From: Agrobacterium tumefaciens
GTDB taxonomy: Bacteria > Pseudomonadota > Alphaproteobacteria > Rhizobiales > Rhizobiaceae
Direction of reading: 5' to 3'
NCBI RefSeq assembly: GCF_000834635.1
Contig: NZ_JXQV01000004.1
Coordinates: 248,001 to 312,000, forward strand
Length of the DNA stretch: 64,000 nucleotides
Position 1 is the stretch's first letter; every line of letters starts with the position of its first letter. The notes under the pieces were generated by a model, which did not search any database, was not told the DNA's origin, and saw nothing but the letters and a program-made list of their open reading frames with translations. Below, piece after piece: positions 8,184 through 18,814 of the stretch. A program made the position numbers and the translations under genes.

Positions 8184-9266
8184 ATGACCGAACTTGATAC
8201 GTTGAAATCGCAATTGATGTCGGAAATCGCGGGCGCCGCAGATGAGGCTTCCATCGAAGCCGTGCGGGTCTCGGCGCTGGGCAAGAAGGGCTCGGTATCG
8301 GAGCTTTTGAAGACGCTGGGCGCCATGACGCCGGAAGAGCGCCAGACCCGTGGCGCGGCCATCAACCAGCTCAAGACCGAAGTGACGGATCTCATTTCAG
8401 CCCGTAAAACGGAGCTGAAAGACGCCGCCATCACGGCACGCCTTCAGGCGGAAACGCTTGATATCAGCCTGCCGGTTCGCCAGTCGCCCGCCGAGCGTGG
8501 CCGCATTCATCCGATCAGCCAGATCGTTGATGAGATCACCGCCATCTTCGCCGATATGGGCTTCTCCATTGCCGAAGGCCCGGATATCGAAACCGACTAT
8601 TATAACTTCACGGCTCTGAATTTCCCTGAGGGACATCCGGCGCGTGAAATGCACGACACCTTCTTCTTCCCGCCGGATGAGAAGGGTGAGCGCAAGGTCC
8701 TGCGCACGCACACATCGCCCGTGCAGATCCGCACCATGGAAACCCAGAAACCGCCGATCCGCATCGTCATTCCCGGCAAGACCTATCGCCAGGACTCGGA
8801 TGCCACCCATTCGCCGATGTTCCATCAGGTCGAGGGTCTGGTCATCGACAAGAAAGCGCATGTTGGCAATCTGCGCTGGGTTCTGGAAGAATTCTGCAAG
8901 ACCTTTTTTGAAGTCGACAGCGTCGTCATGCGCTTCCGCCCGTCCTTCTTCCCCTTCACGGAGCCAAGCTTCGAAGTGGATATCCAGTGCGACCGTTCCG
9001 GTCCCATCGTCAAATTCGGCGAAGGCAAGGACTGGATGGAAATCCTCGGCTGCGGCATGGTCCACCCGAATGTTCTGCGCGCCGTTGGCCTGGACCCGGA
9101 TGAGTATCAGGGCTTTGCCTGGGGCATGGGGCTGGACCGCATCGCCATGCTGAAATACGGCATGCCGGACCTGCGCGATTTCTTCAACGCCGACGTTCGC
9201 TGGATGAACCACTATGGCTTCCGCCCGCTCGACATGCCCACATTGTTCGGCGGTTTGAGCAGTTAA
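8184..9266 (+). CDS. pheS: Phenylalanine--tRNA ligase alpha subunit
   Basis: The catalytic subunit of the (alpha-beta)2 PheRS, which charges tRNA-Phe with phenylalanine. Its 360 residues are the normal length. The N-terminal coiled coil spans about 1-90. Class II motifs follow: motif 2 region [12 protein letters not shown] and [21 protein letters not shown], and motif 3 [29 protein letters not shown] precedes the ATG. pheT follows after 12 bp, and the two subunits are made from one message. Confidence 0.98.
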   Translation: MTELDTLKSQLMSEIAGAADEASIEAVRVSALGKKGSVSELLKTLGAMTPEERQTRGAAINQLKTEVTDLISARKTELKDAAITARLQAETLDISLPVRQSPAERGRIHPISQIVDEITAIFADMGFSIAEGPDIETDYYNFTALNFPEGHPAREMHDTFFFPPDEKGERKVLRTHTSPVQIRTMETQKPPIRIVIPGKTYRQDSDATHSPMFHQVEGLVIDKKAHVGNLRWVLEEFCKTFFEVDSVVMRFRPSFFPFTEPSFEVDIQCDRSGPIVKFGEGKDWMEILGCGMVHPNVLRAVGLDPDEYQGFAWGMGLDRIAMLKYGMPDLRDFFNADVRWMNHYGFRPLDMPTLFGGLSS

Positions 9267-9278
9267 GGAGAAAAGACG

Positions 9279-11702
9279 ATGAAATTCACACTCTCCTGGC
9301 TGAAAGAGCATCTCGAAACCGATGCGTCTCTTGAACAGATCTGCGAACGCCTGACAGCCATCGGCCTCGAGGTCGAGGATGTCGATGACAAGGCGGCTTA
9401 TAAGCCCTTCGTCATTGCCAAAATCCTGAGCGCTGAAAAGCACCCAGAAGCTGATCGCCTTAAGGTGCTCAGCGTCGATGCGGGCGACGGCAAGCCGGTG
9501 CAGATCGTCTGCGGTGCGCCGAATGCGCGTGCTGGCCTTGTCGGCGCGCTGGCGCGTCCGGGTGACTATGTTCCGGGCATCGATGTCACGCTTGCGATTG
9601 GCAAGATCCGCGGTGTTGAAAGCCATGGCATGATGTGCTCGGAAAAAGAGCTCAATATGTCCGATAGCCATGATGGCATTATCGATCTGCCGGATGATGC
9701 GCCTGTTGGCACGTCTTTCGCGACCTATGCCGGTCTTGATGATCCCATGATCGAGATCAACCTCACGCCAAACCGCCCGGATTGCACGTCGATCTACGGC
9801 ATTGCGCGCGATCTCGCGGCTTCCGGTCTCGGCACGCTGAAGACAAAGCCTGCACCGGGCTTCAAGGTCGAAGGCCAGACCTCCGTAGATGTAACGCTCG
9901 ATCTAGATGACGCCGCACTTTGCCCCGGCTTCAGCCTGCGCCTCGTGCGCGGCGTGAAGAACGGCCCAAGCCCGAAATGGATGCAGCAGCGTCTGCTCGC
10001 CATCGGCCTTCGCCCGATCAATGCACTGGTCGATATCACCAATTACATGACGTTCGATCAGGGTCGTCCGATGCACGTCTTCGATGCGGCCAAGGTCAAG
10101 GGCAACCTTGTCGTACGTCGCGCCAAGGACGGTGAAACCATCTTTGCGCTGGACCAGCGCGAATATAAGCTTGGGCCCAACAACGTCGTCATTGCCGATG
10201 ATAACGGTATCGAATCCATCGGCGGCATCATGGGCGGCGAGCATTCTGGCTGCGATGAAAACACCACGGATGTGCTGATTGAATCTGCTCTCTGGGACCC
10301 GATCAACATCGCCAAATCTGGCCGTGCGCTGGGCATCATCACCGATGCACGCTACCGTTTCGAGCGCGGCGTTGATCCCGAATATATGGTGCCGGGCCTT
10401 GAGCGTACGACGGAACTGGTTCTGGAGCTGTGTGGTGGTACCGCAGCAGAAGCCAAGATCGTCGGCTATAAGGGCTTTAACCCTGATATCGTGGATTTCC
10501 CGCTCTCGGGGGTCAAGCGCCTGACGGGTCTTGAAATATCGTCCGAGGAAAGCCTCCATATTCTCAAGGGGCTTGGCTTCGGCATTGAAGGCACCGGTGA
10601 GCGCGTTAGCGTTTCCGTTCCTTCTTGGCGTCCCGATGTGGATGGCAAGGCCGATCTGGTGGAAGAGGTCATGCGCATTCATGGCGTCGATAAGATCAAG
10701 CCTGAACCGCTGGAAAGCTTCGGCGCGGTCAATGGTCGTATTCTGACGACGCTGCAGATCCGCACGCGCACGGCACGCCGGGCGCTGGCCAGCCGTGGCA
10801 TGCTGGAAGCCGTCACATGGTCCTTCATTCCTGAAGCTCAGGCCAAGCTCTTCGGTGGTGGTTCGGCAGCCCTCAAGCTGGCCAACCCCATTGCTGCCGA
10901 CATGTCGGATATGCGGCCATCACTTCTGCCCGGACTGTTGACCGCCGCACAGCGCAATGCCGACAAGGGCCATGCGGATGTGGCAATCTTTGAGGTCTCC
11001 GGCACCTATGAAAGCGACACGCCGGAAGGCCAGCGTCGCGTGGCTGGCGGCATTCGCCGGGGCACCGCAACGCTTGCCGGTTCCGGTCGCATGTGGTCCA
11101 ACGCCGCCAAGGGCGGTGGCAAGCCTGTCGATGTCTACGATGCCAAGGCCGATGCGCTGGCGGTCATCGAAGCCTGCGGCCTGCCCATGAGCAATGTGCA
11201 GATCGAAGCGGGCGCACCCGGCTGGTATCACCCCGGTCGCTCCGGCACGATCAAGATGGGACCAAAGGTCATTCTTGGCACGTTCGGAGAATTCCATCCG
11301 AAAACGCTTTCGGAATTGGATGTGGCAGGCGTCTATTGCGGTTTCGAAATCTATCTCGATGCCATGCCTGAGCCGAAGAAAAAGGCAACCCGCACCAAGC
11401 CTGCTCTGGATCTGTCACCGTTCCAGACCGTGAAGCGCGACTTCGCATTCGTGGTGGATCGCTCGGTCGAGGCCGGTGCCATCATCAAGGCTGCGACCAG
11501 TGCTGACCGCAAACTCGTCACCGGCGTCAATGTCTTCGATGTGTTCGAAGGTGCGTCCGTTGGCGAAAACAAGAAGTCCATCGCCATCGAAGTGCAGATT
11601 CAGCCGGTCGATAAAACCCTGACCGACGAGGATTTCGAAGCACTGACGGCGAAGATCGTTGGCAATGTCGAGAAATCCACAGGCGGCGTTTTGCGCGCCT
11701 GA
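9279..11702 (+). CDS. pheT: Phenylalanine--tRNA ligase beta subunit
   Basis: A 807-residue tRNA-binding and editing subunit of PheRS. Domains in order: N-terminal B1, the EMAP-like tRNA-binding domain (about 40-150, [18 protein letters not shown]), the B3/B4 editing domain (about 210-390), the B5 DNA-binding-like domain (about 400-475), the inactive catalytic-like core, and the C-terminal FDX-ACB anticodon-binding domain (about 710-807, [19 protein letters not shown]). AAGGAG stands nine bases before the ATG. A strong terminator follows. Confidence 0.98.
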   Translation: MKFTLSWLKEHLETDASLEQICERLTAIGLEVEDVDDKAAYKPFVIAKILSAEKHPEADRLKVLSVDAGDGKPVQIVCGAPNARAGLVGALARPGDYVPGIDVTLAIGKIRGVESHGMMCSEKELNMSDSHDGIIDLPDDAPVGTSFATYAGLDDPMIEINLTPNRPDCTSIYGIARDLAASGLGTLKTKPAPGFKVEGQTSVDVTLDLDDAALCPGFSLRLVRGVKNGPSPKWMQQRLLAIGLRPINALVDITNYMTFDQGRPMHVFDAAKVKGNLVVRRAKDGETIFALDQREYKLGPNNVVIADDNGIESIGGIMGGEHSGCDENTTDVLIESALWDPINIAKSGRALGIITDARYRFERGVDPEYMVPGLERTTELVLELCGGTAAEAKIVGYKGFNPDIVDFPLSGVKRLTGLEISSEESLHILKGLGFGIEGTGERVSVSVPSWRPDVDGKADLVEEVMRIHGVDKIKPEPLESFGAVNGRILTTLQIRTRTARRALASRGMLEAVTWSFIPEAQAKLFGGGSAALKLANPIAADMSDMRPSLLPGLLTAAQRNADKGHADVAIFEVSGTYESDTPEGQRRVAGGIRRGTATLAGSGRMWSNAAKGGGKPVDVYDAKADALAVIEACGLPMSNVQIEAGAPGWYHPGRSGTIKMGPKVILGTFGEFHPKTLSELDVAGVYCGFEIYLDAMPEPKKKATRTKPALDLSPFQTVKRDFAFVVDRSVEAGAIIKAATSADRKLVTGVNVFDVFEGASVGENKKSIAIEVQIQPVDKTLTDEDFEALTAKIVGNVEKSTGGVLRA

Positions 11703-11725
11703 TTGACGGATAGTGCTTGAACTCA

Positions 11726-11761
11726 AAAGGCCGGGGAAAATGCTTCCCCGGCCTTTGTGTT

Positions 11762-11765
<4 letters not shown>
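11726..11765. terminator. Bidirectional terminator between pheT and the aldo/keto reductase
   Basis: A perfect 13-bp stem, AAAGGCCGGGGAA (11726-11738) with its complement (11744-11756), loop AATGC, followed by GTGTTTT on the plus strand and TTTTGAG on the minus strand. It serves both converging genes. Confidence 0.88.
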
Positions 11766-12763
<998 letters not shown>

Positions 12764-12860
12764 TGGAATGTCCTTCCCTAGGGAGCCACCTTGTCATCAA
12801 GGGCATGCTGTAAGATAGCGTCTCGTGAAGGCCAGAATAACTGCTGCAATTCGCCTCAGC

Positions 12861-12881
12861 TTGTTCTATTATTTCGAACAA
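12861..12881. promoter_or_regulatory. Probable LysR-type operator
   Basis: The inverted repeat TTGTTC-N9-GAACAA contains the T-N11-A pattern of LysR-type regulators. It ends on the A of the LysR start codon and lies in the 117-bp divergent region facing the aldo/keto reductase, so it could serve autorepression. Confidence 0.55.
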
Positions 12882-13771
12882 TGAACCGCGTCCAACTTTC
12901 ACAACTGGCTGTTCTTGCCGCCGTGGCCGAAGGCCTGAGCTTCCGCAAGGCTGCCGCAGAGCTAGGCATTGCGCCGTCCGCTGTCAGCCATGCCGTGTCG
13001 TCACTGGAACTCAGCCTCGGCTTGCGCCTGCTTCACCGCACCACACGCAGCGTTTCGCCCACGCAGGAAGGTCGCAGGCTGCTTGAAACACTGGCACCTG
13101 CGCTCGCCAATATCGATGCCGTCATCGGCGCACTGGCTGAGCAGGGTGGACGCGCCGCCGGGCCGTTGCGCATCACCATGCCACGGCTGGCGGCGGAAGA
13201 TATCATCGTGCCAAGGCTTGGGGAATTTCTCAGCCGCTATCCGGATATTGCGCTGGAAATCTCCACCGATGATCGCTTCGAGGATATTGTGGCCAAGGGC
13301 TTCGATGCGGGTTTGCGGTTGGGTGAAAATCTGGAAGCGGATATGATTGCGGTTCGCGCCAGCGGCCCGTTATGCGGCGCCATCGTCGGCTCACCGGCCT
13401 ATTTCGACCATCACCCGATACCGCAGCATCCGCGCGATCTCATGCAACATCGCTGCATTCGCCGCCGCTTTTCAAGCGGGCTCATCTATCGCTGGGAGTT
13501 GGAGAAGGATCGCAAGCCGCTGGTGGTGGATGTTCAGGGACCGCTGATCCTCTCCGATCAAAGCCTTATCCGCTCGGCAGCCATTGATGGTGCGGGGCTG
13601 GCCTTCGTGTTCGAGCAGCGCATCGAAGACGATATCAGAGAGCGCCGTCTGATCCGTGTGCTGGAAGACTGGTGCGCTCCCTTCGACGGCTTTTACATCT
13701 ATTATCCCTCACGCCAGCAAATGCGACCGGCGTTGAGGGCTTTCGTGGATTTTTTCCGCGTCAGAACTTGA
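12881..13771 (+). CDS. LysR-family transcriptional regulator
   Basis: A 296-residue LTTR. The N-terminal winged HTH (about 4-63) reads QLAVLAAVAEGLSFRKAAAELGIAPSAVSHAVSSLE, then the typical LRLLHRTTRSVSPTQEGRRLL. The effector domain (about 90-290) contains ARSG-like GFDAGLRLGE. It belongs to the large CrgA/AaeR-like group; the inducer is unknown. The start at 12881 is the family start, and an open frame extending 30 codons upstream is poor. It shares its upstream region with the divergent aldo/keto reductase. Its stop overlaps the converging GNAT gene by 11 bp. Confidence 0.9.
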   Translation: MNRVQLSQLAVLAAVAEGLSFRKAAAELGIAPSAVSHAVSSLELSLGLRLLHRTTRSVSPTQEGRRLLETLAPALANIDAVIGALAEQGGRAAGPLRITMPRLAAEDIIVPRLGEFLSRYPDIALEISTDDRFEDIVAKGFDAGLRLGENLEADMIAVRASGPLCGAIVGSPAYFDHHPIPQHPRDLMQHRCIRRRFSSGLIYRWELEKDRKPLVVDVQGPLILSDQSLIRSAAIDGAGLAFVFEQRIEDDIRERRLIRVLEDWCAPFDGFYIYYPSRQQMRPALRAFVDFFRVRT

Positions 13772-14207
13772 TGCGGTAGCGAATATGGCCATCACTCTCG
13801 ACATAGCTGTCATAGAGCTTGCGCGCGCGCTCATTGTCTTCATTGGTGTGCCAATAGAGGCGTGACCAGCCCTTATCCCGGCAGATGGCAATGAGATCAT
13901 CAATCAGCGCCCGCCCGATGCCTTTGCCGCGAATGCTGCTGTCGATAAACAGGTCTTCCAGATAGCAGTCCGGTGTCTTGACCCAGGTGGAATCATGGAA
14001 GTGATGGATGGCAAAACCGGCCACTTGCCCATCCACAATGGCAAGGCGCGCAGACACGCGCGAAGCGGGGTCAACAATGCGCGCCCATGTGTGGTCTGTC
14101 ACATCGTCGGCAAGATCGACACTATAGAAGGCAAGATAATCGTTCCACAGTTTCAGCCAATCCACCTTATCTTCAGGGAGTGCGTCACGAATCTCTGGCT
14201 TCATCAT
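13761..14207 (-). CDS. GNAT-family N-acetyltransferase
   Basis: A 148-residue acetyltransferase. The acetyl-CoA pyrophosphate loop is SSIRGKGIGRALIDDL, preceded by the strand YLEDLFID and followed by the C-terminal WSRLYWHTNEDNERARKLYD, which fits polyamine/amino-acid acetyltransferases of the SSAT-like group. Substrate unknown. Its ATG overlaps the stop of the upstream aldo/keto reductase by 4 bp, so the two are translationally coupled. Confidence 0.88.
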   Translation of the reverse strand: MMKPEIRDALPEDKVDWLKLWNDYLAFYSVDLADDVTDHTWARIVDPASRVSARLAIVDGQVAGFAIHHFHDSTWVKTPDCYLEDLFIDSSIRGKGIGRALIDDLIAICRDKGWSRLYWHTNEDNERARKLYDSYVESDGHIRYRIKF

Positions 14208-15145
14208 GCACCTGCCTTGTCGAGAAGGGCGACCATGTCGTCGGTCAATTTCAGTTCCGTAGCGCGCTTGAAGCTCTCCAGTTGCGAAAGGCTGGTGGCG
14301 CTTGCGATGGGCGCGGTGACGGCCTGTTTGCGCAACAGCCAGGCCAGCGCGATATCGGCAAGCTTTGCGCCTGTTTGCGCGGCGATCGTGTCCATGGCAC
14401 CCAGAATTTCAAGGCCACGCGCATTGACGTAATCACCCACGCGGTAGGAACGGGCAACACCTTCCGTGTCGGCCTTGCTGCGGTATTTACCGGTGAGGAA
14501 CCCGGCCGCAAGGCTGTAATAGTTGATGACGCCGATATCTTCCTTCAGCGAAAGGTCCGCAAGCGGCCCTTCGAATCTCTCGCGTGTGTAGAGATTATAC
14601 TCAGGCTGAACGACATCAAAGCGGGCAAGCCCCGTTTTGGAAGACACATCCAGTGCTGCCTGCAACTCAGGTGCATCATAATTGGAGCAGCCGATGGCGC
14701 GAACCTTGCCCTGCTCTTTCAGCTTTGTGAAAGTGGCAAGCGTCTCTTCGATGGGGGTTTCGGCATCCGGCTTATGCGCCAGATAAAGGTCGATGTAGTC
14801 AGTCTGCAGACGGCGCAGCGATGCCTCGACGGCTTGCTCAATCCATTGCGGCTTGAGGCCCTTGTCATAGCCGACCTTGGAAACGATGATCGCCTTGTCG
14901 CGGGCAACGCTGCCCGTTTTCAGCCATTTGCCGATAATGGTCTCGGATTCGCCACCCTCATGCCCCGGCACCCATGCGGAATACACATCCGCCGTGTCGA
15001 TGGTGTTGAAGCCTGCATCGAAAAAGGCGTCCAGCAACTGAAAGGAGGTCTTCTCATCCGCAGTCCAGCCAAACACGTTTCCGCCAAACACGATGGGGGC
15101 GATGGAAAGGCCGGTTCGGCCAAGCGCACGTTTCTCCACGGACAA
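14204..15145 (-). CDS. Aldo/keto reductase
   Basis: A 313-residue NADP-dependent reductase with tetrad residues Asp50, Tyr55 (NTIDTADVYS), Lys90 (IIVSKVG) and His124 (LYLAHKPD). It belongs to the YajO/Tas-like bacterial group. It is only distantly similar to the other aldo/keto reductase at 11.8 kb, so the pair does not look like a recent duplication. It heads a two-gene unit with the GNAT acetyltransferase. Substrate unknown. Confidence 0.88.
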   Translation of the reverse strand: MSVEKRALGRTGLSIAPIVFGGNVFGWTADEKTSFQLLDAFFDAGFNTIDTADVYSAWVPGHEGGESETIIGKWLKTGSVARDKAIIVSKVGYDKGLKPQWIEQAVEASLRRLQTDYIDLYLAHKPDAETPIEETLATFTKLKEQGKVRAIGCSNYDAPELQAALDVSSKTGLARFDVVQPEYNLYTRERFEGPLADLSLKEDIGVINYYSLAAGFLTGKYRSKADTEGVARSYRVGDYVNARGLEILGAMDTIAAQTGAKLADIALAWLLRKQAVTAPIASATSLSQLESFKRATELKLTDDMVALLDKAGA

Positions 15146-15250
15146 TACTCCCTTTGCTTTTATGATCGGCGCGACACTATCAAGCGGCCCACGGCATAAC
15201 CATTGAATTTCGTTGATGCCTGTCCCTCGCGCCTGTGATGAAAAGGACGA

Positions 15251-16243
15251 TCAGGACGAAAGCGTTCGGAAAGAACTGGGCGTTTGCGCATGGTGCTGCT
15301 GCCAGACACGGCGAAGATGGCGGGCAGATGCAAAGCCGGATCGTTCCGCCACGGCCTCCATGTCCAGCCGGGAATGCGCCAGAATATCAGCCGCGAGATT
15401 GACGCGCATCAGGTTGATATAGTCCACCACGCTCAGCCCCGTATGTTCCCGAAACAGCCGGGAGAGATGGCGCTCGCTCAAATGGGCTACATCGGCAAGT
15501 TTCCCCAGTGACCACTCGGCGGCGGGGTTGGCAACGATTGCATCCTGCGCCCTGTGAACGGAAGGGTGGATGTGGTTTCGCCCTGAGAGCCATGGAGAGA
15601 TTTGCGGATCATTGGCGGTCCGCCTGATGTAAATGACCATGATCTGGGCAATGCGGGAGGCGATGGCCGGGCTGGTCAGCCCTGAAACAATGTGGAGCAG
15701 AAGGTCGATGCCGGTGGTTATGCCAGCACTGGAAAAGCAGCGCCCATCCTCCACGAACAATCGGTTGCTCACCGCATAGGCCAGCGGCGCAATCCGCCGC
15801 AATTCATCCATGCAGTCGGCATGGGTAGTGCAGTGGCGATGATCGAAAAGCCCTGCTTCGGCGGCAATCAGCGCGCCCGAGCAGATGGAAACGACTATGG
15901 TATCGCTTCGCACACATCCCCGCAGCCAGTCCGCCAGAGAACGCCGCTCCGGCCGTGGGCTGCCTTGGACGGTTTCCAGAAGCGAGCCGCCTGAGATGAT
16001 GACAAAAGCGTTTTCAGGCAGCGTTTCAGGCAATCCCTCCAGCCCAGATATTGAAAGCCCTATGGTCGTCGTCTGGGTCGGGCTTGCTGCAACATATCTG
16101 CAATCGAACTGAACAGCATTCTGCTCCTGGTTGGCGTAGCGCAGCACCTCCAGTGGGCCTGCAACATCCAGCAGCAGCGTTTGTGGCGGCAGCACCACGA
16201 AAACCGGTATGATTTTTGGTCGCGCGCCGCCATCGGTCATCAT
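15251..16243 (-). CDS. GlxA-family transcriptional regulator (DJ-1/PfpI plus AraC HTH)
   Basis: A 330-residue regulator. Residues about 12-190 form a class I glutamine amidotransferase-like (DJ-1/PfpI) domain with a nucleophile-elbow Cys in VVSICSGALIAAEAG. Residues about 225-325 carry the AraC double HTH (LADVAHLSERHLSRLFREHTG and AVAERSGFASARHLRRVWQQH). Relatives regulate amino-acid and quaternary-amine catabolism. Its start overlaps the stop of the isochorismatase-family gene by 4 bp, so the two are co-transcribed, regulator second. Confidence 0.9.
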   Translation of the reverse strand: MMTDGGARPKIIPVFVVLPPQTLLLDVAGPLEVLRYANQEQNAVQFDCRYVAASPTQTTTIGLSISGLEGLPETLPENAFVIISGGSLLETVQGSPRPERRSLADWLRGCVRSDTIVVSICSGALIAAEAGLFDHRHCTTHADCMDELRRIAPLAYAVSNRLFVEDGRCFSSAGITTGIDLLLHIVSGLTSPAIASRIAQIMVIYIRRTANDPQISPWLSGRNHIHPSVHRAQDAIVANPAAEWSLGKLADVAHLSERHLSRLFREHTGLSVVDYINLMRVNLAADILAHSRLDMEAVAERSGFASARHLRRVWQQHHAQTPSSFRTLSS

Positions 16244-16800
16244 GCGGCGTCTTGGTCTGCCTGCAAGGCACCGTCTACGGTGGTGATGCGGGCGAAACGG
16301 TCAGCGAGAACCAGTTCGGTGCGCTTGGCGATATCCTCTGCCGAAAACACCGTGCCAGAGGTATGCGTCATCGGAAATGTCAGCGTCGCCTCGGTCACGA
16401 AATCAACCACATAGCCCATATCGGAACCGTGCCGCGTGGTGGTCTCGCAGCACTGCTCGGTGCGAATGCCTGAAACGATCAGCCGATCGATGCCGTGGCT
16501 CTTCAGCCATGCATCAAGCTCCGTGCCAACAAATGCTGAATGGCGGTTCTTGCGGAACGTGACTGTCGGGTTGATCGTGATGCCATCGAGCGCGCGGATG
16601 AGGCCGCTCTCCTCAGCAAAGGCGCGGTCGCCATCGACGTGGAAAATCTGGATGATGGGAATGGCAGCGGTCTGCGCGCCATCGATCAGTTTCTGCTGAG
16701 CGGCGAGAAAGGCGGGCAGGCCGCTTTCATCGAAATAAGGGGCGTGCCGAAAGGACTGTTGCACATCGATCACCAGAAGCGCTGTCTTCGCATGGGACAT
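16240..16800 (-). CDS. Isochorismatase-family cysteine hydrolase
   Basis: A 186-residue hydrolase of the nicotinamidase/isochorismatase fold. The triad is Asp12 (LLVIDVQQSF), Lys84 (VTFRKNRHSAF) and Cys117 (GIRTEQCCETTTR). Members hydrolyse amides, carbamates or isochorismate; the substrate is not evident. The start at 16800 has GGAG nine bases upstream; a frame beginning 15 codons earlier is not supported. It is coupled to the GlxA-type regulator downstream, which suggests a small autoregulated catabolic unit. Confidence 0.88.
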   Translation of the reverse strand: MSHAKTALLVIDVQQSFRHAPYFDESGLPAFLAAQQKLIDGAQTAAIPIIQIFHVDGDRAFAEESGLIRALDGITINPTVTFRKNRHSAFVGTELDAWLKSHGIDRLIVSGIRTEQCCETTTRHGSDMGYVVDFVTEATLTFPMTHTSGTVFSAEDIAKRTELVLADRFARITTVDGALQADQDAA

Positions 16801-16972
16801 TTCATGTATCTCCGATTTCTTGGAATTACAGTATTGAGCCTTCAATAGAAAGACGAAAGAAACGGAAGCGCCGAAGAGCGGACATTTTCAGCCATGATGG
16901 TTCATGGCGCGTGGACATGTTGCACGCGGATCAGAGCGTGATAAGGTGCCGCCCAACATTGTGGAGGTTTGT

Positions 16973-17959
16973 ATGCTGCGTTTTGGAATTTTGTCGACGG
17001 CGAAGATTGGTCGGGAGTTGGTCATTCCCGCTATTCAGGATGCGGAAAATGCCGTTGTTACCGCCATCGCCAGCCGCGATGTCACCAAGGCGCGGGCATT
17101 GGCTGACCGTTTCTCCGTGCCTCACGCCTTCGGTTCCTATGAGGACATGCTGGCATCCGACCTTATCGATGCCGTCTATATTCCGCTGCCAACCGCCCAG
17201 CATGTGGAGTGGTCCATCAAGGCGGCAGATGCAGGCAAGCATGTGCTGTGCGAAAAGCCCATTGCGTTGAAGGCAGACGAAATTGACAGCCTGATTGCCG
17301 CCCGGGACCGCAACAAGGTGCTGATCTCGGAAGCCTATATGGTGACCTACACGCCCGTGTGGCTGAAGGTGCGGGAACTGCTCGCTTCCGGTGCCATCGG
17401 CACGCTTAAACACATCCAGGGGTCTTTCACCTATTTCAACCGTGATCCGGCCAATATGCGCAACATTCCGGAACTGGGCGGCGGCGCATTGCCGGATATC
17501 GGCGTTTACCCAACCATCACCACGCGCTTTGTCACCGGCAAGGAGCCGAAGCGGGTTCAGGCGGTGGTCGAGCGCGACCCTGTCTTCGGCACGGATATCT
17601 ATTCCAGCGTGAAGGCGGATTTCGGTGATTTCGAACTCAGCTTCTATATCTCGACCCAGCTTGCCGCCCGTCAGCTCATGGTTCTGCACGGCACGGAAGG
17701 CTATATCGAGGTAAAATCTCCCTTCAACGCAGATCGCTGGGGTGCCGAGGAGGTTGAACTTACCAACCAGAGCCATGGCCAGTCCCAGATTTTCCGTTTT
17801 CAGGACAGCCGCCAGTATCGCCGTGAGATTGAAGCCTTCGCAGCCGCAGCAAGTGGCGCAGATGCGGAAGTCGTGTCGCTGGAAAGCTCGAAAAACAGCC
17901 AACGCTTCATCGATGCCATCTACCGCGCCGCTGAAAAGGATGGATGGGAAACGGTTTAA
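16973..17959 (+). CDS. Gfo/Idh/MocA-family oxidoreductase
   Basis: A 328-residue NAD(P)-dependent sugar or polyol dehydrogenase. The N-terminal Rossmann fold reads [21 protein letters not shown], then the family signature [10 protein letters not shown] with the catalytic Lys. The C-terminal domain includes [19 protein letters not shown] with a conserved Asp. Relatives act on inositol, glucose-fructose or 1,5-anhydrofructose; the substrate here is unknown. GGAGG lies before the ATG, and an upstream in-frame start at 16904 is not needed. It converges on a small membrane protein, sharing 4 bp at the stops. Confidence 0.9.
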   Translation: MLRFGILSTAKIGRELVIPAIQDAENAVVTAIASRDVTKARALADRFSVPHAFGSYEDMLASDLIDAVYIPLPTAQHVEWSIKAADAGKHVLCEKPIALKADEIDSLIAARDRNKVLISEAYMVTYTPVWLKVRELLASGAIGTLKHIQGSFTYFNRDPANMRNIPELGGGALPDIGVYPTITTRFVTGKEPKRVQAVVERDPVFGTDIYSSVKADFGDFELSFYISTQLAARQLMVLHGTEGYIEVKSPFNADRWGAEEVELTNQSHGQSQIFRFQDSRQYRREIEAFAAAASGADAEVVSLESSKNSQRFIDAIYRAAEKDGWETV

Positions 17960-18321
17960 CGCCTCTGCGCGCGCCTATAGGCAAGGGATGCGAAAATCAG
18001 GCTTGCAAATGCGCTGGCGGCGAAAGCGGCCAGCCATTGCAGCATTGGATTTCGGCTGAGGATGAGGATGAAAAGCCCGCAACTCAGACCGCTGGCCAGC
18101 GCGCTGATAATGGCAGCCAGCGTCCGGCTGGGGCCGTCGCTTGAGGCGCTCTGTGGCACAAGCCGGGCTATCGAGACGCCAATCACAACAAGCGTGATCG
18201 TGCAGCTGATGAGACGAGCGTGGCCGATGGACAAAGCTGTGGCATTCGAGATCACGACCACCATCGCGCCGTCAATCGCCATGAAAGCGGCGTTCATCAG
18301 AATGAATGTCAGTATGCTCAT
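17956..18321 (-). CDS. Small integral membrane protein, function unknown
   Basis: A 121-residue hydrophobic protein with about four membrane segments ([78 protein letters not shown]) and a basic tail RRAQRR. No family was recognised. The TAA stops of this gene and the converging oxidoreductase share a TTAA. Reality is supported by membrane-protein composition and tight packing, not by homology. Confidence 0.55.
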   Translation of the reverse strand: MSILTFILMNAAFMAIDGAMVVVISNATALSIGHARLISCTITLVVIGVSIARLVPQSASSDGPSRTLAAIISALASGLSCGLFILILSRNPMLQWLAAFAASAFASLIFASLAYRRAQRR

Positions 18322-18388
18322 GCGTCATAGCCCCGTCTCAAATCGTTGAAACGGACACTATAGGAGCAGGGCAACGCGCAGAAGCTTT

Positions 18389-18619
18389 TTAAGCTGTACG
18401 CAGTCCGCGCAAGACCATGAATACGCCGATGGCACCTCCAATGCCAACATTGTAACCAGCAAGCGCAATGAGCAGCGATATGATGTGCACGCCTGACGCG
18501 GAAACAAGTGCGGCGACACCAAATGCGATGGCAATCAACGTGCCAGTCGCTGCAATTACAGTCATTGAGCGCAGCGCAAGCGCAGCTACGCCGAGACAGA
18601 TTCCAAGAATAAATACCAT
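18389..18619 (-). CDS. Small membrane protein, function unknown
   Basis: A 76-residue protein that is almost entirely hydrophobic: two to three segments (MVFILGICLGVAALALRSMTV, IAATGTLIAIAFGVAALVSAS, HIISLLIALAGYNVGIGGAIGVFMVL) and a short basic end. The start at 18619 is chosen for the strong GGAGGAGG upstream; a longer frame adds 28 hydrophilic residues. It resembles short rhizobial inner-membrane proteins of unknown role. Confidence 0.6.
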   Translation of the reverse strand: MVFILGICLGVAALALRSMTVIAATGTLIAIAFGVAALVSASGVHIISLLIALAGYNVGIGGAIGVFMVLRGLRTA

Positions 18620-18814
18620 GATGCCGCTCCTCCTCCAGAGGGCTTGAGGAAAGGCACCGTCATCCTCAAAAACCCTTATTCTCCTCCATTCATGCACGTC
18701 CAATTGCTAAAATACCAGATTGTTACAAATTTGTGAAATTTATTCGTCGTGAAATTGTCAAATCGGCGTCATCAAGTCGATTTGCGAATCGCGGCTCATG
18801 GGTTAGAAACGGGC

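Noticed and set aside
8397..9671. A 424-codon open frame on the minus strand
   Set aside because: Antisense to pheS and the start of pheT, both of which are certain.
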